Assembly: GCA_016206875.1 (NCBI GenBank)
Contig: JACQQR010000281.1
Span: forward strand, 1-5,125
Source of the DNA: Candidatus Omnitrophota bacterium
Lineage (GTDB): Bacteria; Omnitrophota; Omnitrophia; Omnitrophales; JACROU01
Reading direction: 5' to 3'
DNA: 5,125 nt
Shown here: piece after piece, positions 1 to 5,125 of the stretch
Numbering within the stretch: position 1 is the first letter of the stretch
Layout of the letters: every line of letters starts with the position of its first letter
Notes under the pieces: model-generated
The model's database searches: none
Seen by the model: the letters and a program-made list of their open reading frames with translations, nothing else
Told to the model about the DNA's origin: nothing
Translations under genes and position numbers: made by a program

Positions 1-24
1 GCCTCAGCGGGTCCGCCGGGGCGG

Positions 25-51
25 AAAAGCCTTGCCTACCGGCAGGCAGGC
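25..51 (-). terminator. Candidate Rho-independent terminator of the operon
   Basis: Read leftward, 51 to 29 folds as two GCCT/AGGC stem blocks plus one G-U pair around a CCGG tetraloop, with one bulged A, followed at once by TTTT (28-25). It lies about 90 nt past the last stop codon. The U tract is short, and the hairpin overlaps a G+C-rich palindromic element that could instead be a dispersed repeat, so the terminator call is moderate. Confidence 0.42.
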
Positions 52-60
52 GGGAATCTC

Positions 61-88
61 CGCCAGAGGACGGATGCGTCCTTCGGCG
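61..88. repeat. Long imperfect hairpin in 3' intergenic region
   Basis: Positions 61-72 pair with 77-88 around a GATG loop, giving 12 paired positions with one mismatch and one wobble on either strand. It lies about 50 nt after the stop of the last gene and just before the candidate terminator in the leftward transcript. No T tract follows it on the minus strand, so it is not itself a classical terminator. It may stabilise the mRNA 3' end or belong to a dispersed repeat. The remaining intergenic DNA (89-139) is A+T-richer and shows nothing else. Confidence 0.5.
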
Positions 89-139
89 CACAGTGACTTT
101 GGTTTTAATTACAGAGCTAATCGTGGAATGTTAAATCCT

Positions 140-907
140 TTACTGTTTGAGGTTAGAACCAATATTCCGAAGGGCTTGGACAATTTCGGAAGACTCTGGG
201 CGAAGGGCTAAAGCCGCCTCAAAATAATACCGGGCTTTTTGCCGGTTAAATCCACGCCCAAGAAATTCCCAATTTTTATTGAAACAATATAAATTGCCCA
301 GTAGATAATAAAGCGCACCGCAGGAATGGCCGCTTTTACCCCCAGAGGCGATTTCCTTTTCAATTTCACGCTTCAACTCGGCTCCGTAACGGTCAATGGC
401 GTCGATATCATTGGAAACGCGTTTGGCCGCGGCGAACTCCTGAAACTGACTCCACACTTTCCCCCACCGGAGACAGGAAGACATCTGATAATTTGCATTG
501 AGCCGGGCAGAGGAAACCAGGTTTAGAAAATCAGAGTAGCCCACTGACTCTTCGGCTTCTTGTACATCTGTTTCATAATCAAACACCAGAACAAGCCGTT
601 GGGCTTCGTGAAATTGATAATACCGGATGTGTTGCGATGGGTTATGCTCCGGCTTCTCCATCCCGGTTTCGTAGCCGGTGATAACTCGAAAAGAAAAAAT
701 GATTCGGTCACCTGATTGCTTATGAATAAACTGCGCCCCATGATTGACCTGGGAATTCATGGAAGCATTCCATTGATCAGGATGCGCCAATGCAATGGAA
801 AAAGGGCCTAAATCAATTGTTGCCGGAGCCGGAAGCGGCGCGGCAGCCCCTGAGCCGGGCAGCAATAGAATGAACGCTGATATCAGAACAAATAGTTGCT
901 TCATCAT
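140..907 (-). CDS. Secreted protein with TPR-like C-terminus, function unknown
   Basis: Exported protein of 255 aa that I cannot assign to a named family. The signal peptide covers about residues 1-23 (Lys at 3, hydrophobic core, GAAA cleavage region), followed by a Pro/Ala-rich stretch. Residues about 31-135 look like an alpha/beta domain (DLGPFSIALAHPDQWN, RIIFSFRVITGY, RLVLVFDYE), loosely recalling small periplasmic domains with an F-S-I...P-x-x-W opening. The C-terminal part is helical, with at least one TPR-like unit (about 198-239; LLGNLY ... KARYYFEAALALRP). Cysteines at 145, 196 and 208 could allow a disulfide. The ATG at 907 overlaps the upstream TGA as ATGA, which indicates translational coupling; a second ATG follows directly at 904. 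A GGAGG (921-925) lies 13 nt upstream, rather far. Last gene of the operon, followed by a likely terminator. Confidence 0.87.
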   Translation of the reverse strand: MMKQLFVLISAFILLLPGSGAAAPLPAPATIDLGPFSIALAHPDQWNASMNSQVNHGAQFIHKQSGDRIIFSFRVITGYETGMEKPEHNPSQHIRYYQFHEAQRLVLVFDYETDVQEAEESVGYSDFLNLVSSARLNANYQMSSCLRWGKVWSQFQEFAAAKRVSNDIDAIDRYGAELKREIEKEIASGGKSGHSCGALYYLLGNLYCFNKNWEFLGRGFNRQKARYYFEAALALRPESSEIVQALRNIGSNLKQ

Positions 908-1737
908 TGCGTACGAGCCGCCTCCGCTTTTTTCATATCCAAAACCATATTACGAGTGCGGAGAACCCGATCTTCATATTTAGGATTCCGTATCACATAA
1001 TCTAATTCTTCGAGACACTCATCCCACCGGGTTTGACGGAAGGATATGGACGCAAGCACCCAATGTACTTCGATTTGATCAGGATCTTTTTGAAGGATAG
1101 CGTTCAAATGACGCCGGGCTTCTTCATACATTCCGTTTTTATAATATAGGCGGGCTTGATTGTAATGCTTGAGAATATCCTCATCCATTCCCGAGGCTTC
1201 GGGGAAAATATCTGTGGCCGTAGGAGCATTAGCAGCAGTACCGGTAATAGCGCTAGGCGCAGCCGTGGCCACGGAGTCTGTCCCCGTAATGTGAAATTTT
1301 TCGCGGTCAATTACCCTGTCTTGATAATAAATTTCTACGCGCCAAATCCCCGGCAAATCGCGGGCGGGAGCGTTTTTAATGGGTAAACTGACTTTTATGA
1401 ATAGTGCGTTGTTATCGTAGGAGAATTCTTCTTCCCAAAATAATTCTCCATTGGGTTGATACCATTTCGCTAACAACCGCGGCGGCATGAAAAACGCCCA
1501 AAGCTTAGCAAGCCCCCACCAAGTAACTTTTTCGGTATCGGTTGTGAAAAAACCCGTCCGGCCTTCTGGGGTAACAGTGGTTGTAAATATATTCATATGC
1601 GCATCTTCGCTTATGCCGGAAGAAGCTAAATGACTCCATTTAATACCTTCACTACCATCATCTAAGGAGTTACCCGGGCTAACGGTGGCGCATCCGGAAA
1701 GCAGCGCGGCAAATAGCAGGATAAAAACCATTTTCAC
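904..1737 (-). CDS. Lipoprotein with WWG-type domain and C-terminal TPR repeats
   Basis: Predicted lipoprotein of 277 aa. The short signal peptide ends in lipobox LSGC, giving lipidation at C16; Ala at +2 would favour the outer membrane if the cell has Lol sorting. Residues about 40-151 match the domain of the preceding gene (SGxxxDAHxxIF, FFT, TWWG at 72-75, PNGE at 95-98, GIWRVEIY at 130-137, DREKFHI). An Ala/Thr-rich linker (about 152-182) follows, then two TPR-like helical hairpins (about 188-252; EEARRHL...LQKDP and WDECLEEL...IRNP), which usually mediate protein-protein contacts. The start is GTG at 1737, overlapping the upstream stop as GTGA. A strong SD-like AGGAAGGGGG (1747-1756) sits 9 nt upstream and favours GTG over the ATG two codons later. 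It is probably a scaffold linking the secreted domain to other partners; the function is not established. Confidence 0.9.
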   Translation of the reverse strand: MKMVFILLFAALLSGCATVSPGNSLDDGSEGIKWSHLASSGISEDAHMNIFTTTVTPEGRTGFFTTDTEKVTWWGLAKLWAFFMPPRLLAKWYQPNGELFWEEEFSYDNNALFIKVSLPIKNAPARDLPGIWRVEIYYQDRVIDREKFHITGTDSVATAAPSAITGTAANAPTATDIFPEASGMDEDILKHYNQARLYYKNGMYEEARRHLNAILQKDPDQIEVHWVLASISFRQTRWDECLEELDYVIRNPKYEDRVLRTRNMVLDMKKAEAARTQ

Positions 1738-2288
1738 AATTGCACGCCCCCTTCCTGATCAGCGCCCACAATGGTAACAGTCGGCACAGTTTCCGGAACT
1801 GCCTGAGCAGGCGGCTTTAAAGGATCAAATACTACAAAATTCTTCCTGTCCAAAAGTTTTCCTTTCATATAAATACGCACTTCCCATTTTCCTTCTCTTA
1901 AATTCACATTGGCCTGCCCAACTTTCAGCGTGGTTTTCGCCAGTCGGCAATGAAGCCCCTTAAAATCCTGGGCAGCAATTACTTCGCCGTCCGGATCCAG
2001 CCATTCGGCATGCAGTTTTGGCCGCCCCCAGGAAGTAAAAGGCTTGAACTCGCCCCACCAAGTCAACTGCGGCGCCGCCGGCGTAAAAAAGTTTTTTGGA
2101 TCATCAATAGTAATCAGTCCAAAAATATCTTCATGCGCATCGTGAGCTACGCCCGAGCGGACTAAATATTTGTCGCGCGGAAGGGCCTGCTCTTCCGGCT
2201 TGGTCTGGGCATAACCAGAGAAAGCTAAAATGGCGATACTGAAAAATAAAACAACTCCCGCAGTAAAATGATTCATAAATTTCTGCAT
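1734..2288 (-). CDS. Small secreted protein with WWG-type putative beta-sandwich domain
   Basis: Exported protein of 184 aa with unrecognised function. It opens with a hydrophobic signal peptide (about 1-27, likely cleaved after SGYA) and shows no lipobox. Residues about 45-153 form a domain with SGxxxDAHxxIF near its start, TWWG at 76-79, a PDGE turn at 99-102 and a GKWEVRIY strand at 133-140, ending DRKNFVV. This pattern of short hydrophobic strands with a late G-W-V strand suggests an Ig-like beta-sandwich. The next gene carries a clear paralogue of the domain. The C-terminal tail (about 155-184) is Pro/Val-rich and probably unstructured. The ATG lies 1 nt after the stop of the AAA ATPase gene, with a weak TGGGA ribosome-binding site (2296-2300) inside that gene; ATG 2276 is a possible alternative start. 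It is probably a periplasmic partner of the ATPase ectodomain, an inference from context only. Confidence 0.88.
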   Translation of the reverse strand: MQKFMNHFTAGVVLFFSIAILAFSGYAQTKPEEQALPRDKYLVRSGVAHDAHEDIFGLITIDDPKNFFTPAAPQLTWWGEFKPFTSWGRPKLHAEWLDPDGEVIAAQDFKGLHCRLAKTTLKVGQANVNLREGKWEVRIYMKGKLLDRKNFVVFDPLKPPAQAVPETVPTVTIVGADQEGGVQL

Positions 2289-2289
2289 T

Positions 2290-4929
2290 TTAAAATCCCA
2301 TCTGCTTGAAATGAGAAGGGACTTTGTATTTCTGCAGGCGTTTGCGGTATTTTTGGATGGAAATTTGTAGTTGCTCTTGATCTAGAACAAGCGGCGGTCT
2401 TTCGGCCGTCGATTCGGCTATGGGACCCAGAGAATCCAAAACTGCGCGGTGACATATTTCCCGGATATCGGCGCCGCTGTAACGGTCGGTCATCCGGGCC
2501 AACCCCAAAATGTCTATGTCGGGAGCCAAAGAACATTTTTTCAGGTAGAGAGCAAACAACCGTTCTCGTTCTTTTTCTCCAGGCAATGGAATTTCGAATT
2601 GGACAGAAAGCCGGCCGCCTCTCAAGAGACCCGGGTCAACGGCATCGGGAGCATTCGTTGCTCCAATAAAGAAAACATTTGAGACATCCTGCATGCCGTC
2701 AATATTTTGCAAAATAAGATTCGTTACCTTGTCAGAGTGATGATCGGAAATATCCCCCCGGGCAGACATCATGGTATCCACTTCGTCGAAAAAGATGATG
2801 GCGGGCTTATGCCGACAGGCTTCTTCAAATATTTTTTTCACATTTCTTTCGGATTCTCCCCGCCATTTAGAAAAAACATCGGATGGCAATATGGGAAAGA
2901 AAGATGCGTTCGCCTGGGAAGCAATTACTTTGGCTATGGTTGTTTTTCCGGTCCCGGGAGGACCGTACAAGAGAATTCCCTTGGGAGGCTCAATACCCGA
3001 GCGCCGTATCAAGTCGGGGCTTTCGATAATTTTAACGAAACGTTTCAGCTCCTGGGTAACCTCTTCCTGAAGAATGAGGTCTTCCCAGGTGATTTTCTTC
3101 AGATTTGGCTTTCTTTGCTGGGCGAATTTTTGAATGGTCTGGGCGATAACCGGATTGGAGAGTTCTATTTGTTTGGCAGGCTCTGTAATCGTACCGCTTA
3201 ATTGATCCAATACGGACTGGTCTAGAACGGAAGCAATATCCGCAGCGCTCATTCCGTTGGTTTTGTACACGAGCTCTGCCATATCAAAGCCGGGCCGCAT
3301 AGGTTTATGCTGCAAATGAGCCAAAATAATGGCCTTTCTCGCTTCTTCATCGGGTAGCGGAATGTGGATATGTTTATCAAAACGACCTGCGCGAACGGCG
3401 GCCGGATCCATAATATTTCTGTTATTGGTAGCAGCAAACACCACTACTTTTCCGCCCAGCTTGCGTACATCTTCCAGAACGGTCAGTAAATGCGTCAACA
3501 CGCGCCTGTCTTCCATGTACACTGTTTCAATCCCGCGCTCGGATGCCAAAGAATCAAATTCATCCAGCAATAAAAGACAAGGGGCTTTCTTGCGCGCCTT
3601 GCGAAACAAAATATCAACGTTACGCGCCGAAGAACCATAATACATGCCGAACAAATCGGAAACTTTCGCCCGCAAAAAATTCATTTTGAATTCACCGGCC
3701 GTAGCGCGGGCCAAAAATGATTTTCCTGTGCCCGGCAGTCCGTACAGTAATACGCCATTAAATGTCACCCGGTACTGACGAATAGCGGCGCCTTTTCCCA
3801 AAATCAATCCCACCGTTTCCCTCAACTCTTTTTTGACCTGATCCATTCCCCCAACATCCGAAAATTGGGGAAGATCCTTATGAGGAACCACTTCGAAAGC
3901 ATCCGAGCCGGTTAGCCCCATCCCCATTGTCATCTTGAAAAAAGCCCACATAATGACGGCATAAATCAGCACGGAAAGCATCGAAGCGCCGAACAACACC
4001 TTGCCTTCCATAAAAAAATACACCGTAAAAATAGATAGGATGACAACAGAAAATAACATGATGATGTCTACGCCCATCCATCCCGCTTTGCGGAACAGCA
4101 CATACAGTCCCCACAAAATCAGGAAACATCCTGCCATCACAATGAGAATGGATAAAAAATAAAGGAAAGCTACCATTTTCGGTGACAGAACTTCTTTCGT
4201 TGACCCAATGATGTTCAGAGCAGGGTCATCCGGTCGAGCTTTGATGTCCGAAAGAATTTCAAGATCACTGACCCGGCTGCCGTCATGAGGATTGATCACC
4301 ACCCGCGACGCCAAATAAGATTTTTTCTTTTCCATATCTCTTCGAATTAATGAAATGACATACCAGACTCTCTCGAACGAATCTTGTTTCAATTCAATCT
4401 GAATTTGCTGGGATAAAGTGTCCTGCCCTGCTTCGCCGGGTGGAAGATCAAAGTAATTGACCGCAAAAGTAACTTTTCGCGTCATAGAATCCCACAACAA
4501 TAGCTTTCCCTCACCCCGCTTTGGAGAAATGGGGAAACCGGCATATTTCTGCGCAACCTGAATAGCCTCCTCAAAGGAAATCCGCGCTCCCAAATCTTGC
4601 AGAATTCGGGAATCGTTAACAGCTTCGCCGGAGCGCGGATCAAAAGCCTGCCTTTTGCCTAACATCTCCCCTGGGGAATTGTTATAAGCCCGCAGAAAAT
4701 CCAGTAAATACCAAGGCCTGCCTTCGGAATCGTAAACCAATTTAAGCGGCTGAGGAATGTATGCAGGGCCCATTTTGCAATGCTCTAAAGCTAATGGGGT
4801 AAATTCTTCAATGGGCAAAATACCTGAGGAAAAAGATCGAGGAGTTTCTGCGCTGGCAAGAGAAGCGCCAGAGACAACCAAAAAAAAAACAAACATTACG
4901 TGTTTTTTGCAAGAGTAAGGTTTGGACAT
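2290..4929 (-). CDS. Membrane-anchored tandem AAA+ ATPase (FtsH-like D1, Cdc48-like D2) with PepSY-like ectodomain
   Basis: Probable ATP-driven unfoldase or dislocase of the inner membrane, 879 aa from the chosen ATG. Visible order: signal peptide 1-27 (basic start, hydrophobic core, ASA|ET cleavage site); extracytoplasmic region 28-250 with two PepSY-like units (about 38-111 and 117-228); membrane segments about 252-279, 287-306 and 311-331, which would place the ATPase in the cytoplasm; D1 about 352-580; D2 about 612-860. D1 has Walker A GLPGTGKS (397-404), pore loop FGMYYG (427-432), Walker B DE (456-457), sensor-1 N502 and Arg fingers R513/R516. D2 has GPPGTGKT (656-663), pore loop KWRGES (688-693), DE (715-716), N759, R770/R773 and SGADI (818-822). 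Both rings therefore look ATPase-competent with aromatic pore residues. There is no HExxH protease motif and no C-terminal HbYX proteasome-docking motif. The in-frame reading continues upstream to a TTG at 4980, but that lies inside the predicted promoter, so ATG 4929 is preferred. First gene of the operon. The AAA assignment is firm; the cellular role is inferred. Confidence 0.93.
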   Translation of the reverse strand: MSKPYSCKKHVMFVFFLVVSGASLASAETPRSFSSGILPIEEFTPLALEHCKMGPAYIPQPLKLVYDSEGRPWYLLDFLRAYNNSPGEMLGKRQAFDPRSGEAVNDSRILQDLGARISFEEAIQVAQKYAGFPISPKRGEGKLLLWDSMTRKVTFAVNYFDLPPGEAGQDTLSQQIQIELKQDSFERVWYVISLIRRDMEKKKSYLASRVVINPHDGSRVSDLEILSDIKARPDDPALNIIGSTKEVLSPKMVAFLYFLSILIVMAGCFLILWGLYVLFRKAGWMGVDIIMLFSVVILSIFTVYFFMEGKVLFGASMLSVLIYAVIMWAFFKMTMGMGLTGSDAFEVVPHKDLPQFSDVGGMDQVKKELRETVGLILGKGAAIRQYRVTFNGVLLYGLPGTGKSFLARATAGEFKMNFLRAKVSDLFGMYYGSSARNVDILFRKARKKAPCLLLLDEFDSLASERGIETVYMEDRRVLTHLLTVLEDVRKLGGKVVVFAATNNRNIMDPAAVRAGRFDKHIHIPLPDEEARKAIILAHLQHKPMRPGFDMAELVYKTNGMSAADIASVLDQSVLDQLSGTITEPAKQIELSNPVIAQTIQKFAQQRKPNLKKITWEDLILQEEVTQELKRFVKIIESPDLIRRSGIEPPKGILLYGPPGTGKTTIAKVIASQANASFFPILPSDVFSKWRGESERNVKKIFEEACRHKPAIIFFDEVDTMMSARGDISDHHSDKVTNLILQNIDGMQDVSNVFFIGATNAPDAVDPGLLRGGRLSVQFEIPLPGEKERERLFALYLKKCSLAPDIDILGLARMTDRYSGADIREICHRAVLDSLGPIAESTAERPPLVLDQEQLQISIQKYRKRLQKYKVPSHFKQMGF

Positions 4930-4961
4930 CTCTACCACTTTCGCAGAGCAAATAAAACCAG

Positions 4962-4990
4962 ACATTAGCTGCGCGCACAAAATTTGTCAA
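4962..4990 (-). promoter_or_regulatory. Sigma-70-type promoter of the operon
   Basis: On the minus strand a perfect TTGACA -35 box (4985-4990) is followed, after exactly 17 bp, by TAATGT (4962-4967), which keeps the key T1, A2 and T6 of the -10 consensus. Transcription would begin near 4955, leaving a leader of about 26 nt before ATG 4929. This excludes the upstream in-frame TTG (4980) and ATG (4965) as starts for this transcript. The -10 is only a partial match, and the ribosome-binding site before ATG 4929 is weak (AGTGG at about 5 nt). Confidence 0.6.
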
Positions 4991-5039
4991 CGCAAAAGAT
5001 AAGGTGGGGTGCATCGTAACCTTTTGATTAGCAACTGCT

Positions 5040-5115
5040 TTATATTGCATGCATTTTTAGACAATTTGTAACTGTATTGAAATAAACAGGTTACATTTAT
5101 CTTCTTATATTGCAT
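5040..5115. repeat. Pair of 11-bp direct repeats TTATATTGCAT
   Basis: The same 11-mer occurs at 5040-5050 and 5105-5115, 65 bp apart start to start. The two copies flank the inverted repeat at 5067-5095. The first copy overlaps the palindrome TGCATGCA (5046-5053). Such spacing could reflect paired binding sites, but in A+T-rich DNA chance is possible. The rest of 4991-5125 shows no gene. Confidence 0.35.
5067..5095. promoter_or_regulatory. Inverted repeat upstream of the operon promoter (possible operator)
   Basis: TGTAACTGT (5067-5075) and ACAGGTTACA (5086-5095) form a 9-bp inverted repeat interrupted by a single extra G, with a 10-nt A+T-rich spacer. It sits about 75 bp upstream of the -35 box. 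The spacing and symmetry would suit a dimeric regulator, but no regulator gene is in view. It could also be part of the end of a neighbouring transcript beyond the window. Confidence 0.3.
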
Positions 5116-5125
5116 TGTTTTTCAC

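Noticed and set aside
1..139. CRISPR or tRNA in the left intergenic region
   Set aside because: No regularly spaced repeats and no cloverleaf with conserved T-loop sequence; the structure is simple hairpins.
2707..3201. Plus-strand open reading frame of 164 codons
   Set aside because: Lies wholly antisense to the D2 region of the AAA ATPase, whose motifs are intact on the minus strand. The translation is low-complexity and matches no domain pattern.
2290..4929. Annotation of the large gene as the FtsH protease
   Set aside because: D1 is FtsH-like, but no HExxH zinc-binding motif or peptidase domain is present; the C-terminal half is a second AAA module.
4927..4980. Longer N-terminus of the ATPase from TTG 4980
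   Set aside because: It overlaps the -10 and spacer of a good promoter, uses a rare start without a ribosome-binding site, and would place 17 odd residues before a well-formed signal peptide.
5067..5095. Inverted repeat read as a rightward Rho-independent terminator
   Set aside because: The following sequence is only loosely T-rich with no continuous T run, and no rightward gene ends before it.

Overview
The window carries one compact leftward (minus-strand) operon of four complete genes, with a promoter region at its right end (4930-5125) and a G+C-rich hairpin/terminator zone at its left end (1-139). Nothing on the plus strand looks like a real gene. Adjacent genes are 1 nt apart or overlap by 4 nt (1 nt gap at 2289; GTGA overlap at 1734-1737; ATGA overlap at 904-907), so they are almost certainly co-transcribed and translationally coupled.

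In transcription order the genes are: (1) a large membrane-anchored protein with a cleavable signal peptide, an extracytoplasmic region that looks like two PepSY-like units, three membrane segments, and two tandem AAA ATPase modules, the first FtsH-like and the second Cdc48/p97-like, with no FtsH zinc-protease motif; (2) a small secreted protein with a WWG-type putative beta-sandwich domain; (3) a lipoprotein carrying a paralogue of that domain plus C-terminal TPRs; (4) a secreted protein with an unrecognised N-terminal domain and a TPR-like C-terminus.

The gene set suggests an envelope-spanning machine. An ATP-driven, probably substrate-threading cytoplasmic motor is tied through the membrane to a sensor-like ectodomain and to three exported partners with protein-binding folds. 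The substrate and purpose cannot be read from the sequence. I do not recognise the operon as a named system, and it is the most interesting thing in the window.

The organism is bacterial and probably diderm: there is a lipobox with Ala at +2, Sec signal peptides, a sigma-70-type promoter and Shine-Dalgarno-like sites. Base composition is moderate. The G+C-rich palindromic intergenic DNA at the left edge resembles dispersed repeats of uncultivated lineages such as Omnitrophota or Elusimicrobiota, but that placement is a weak impression.
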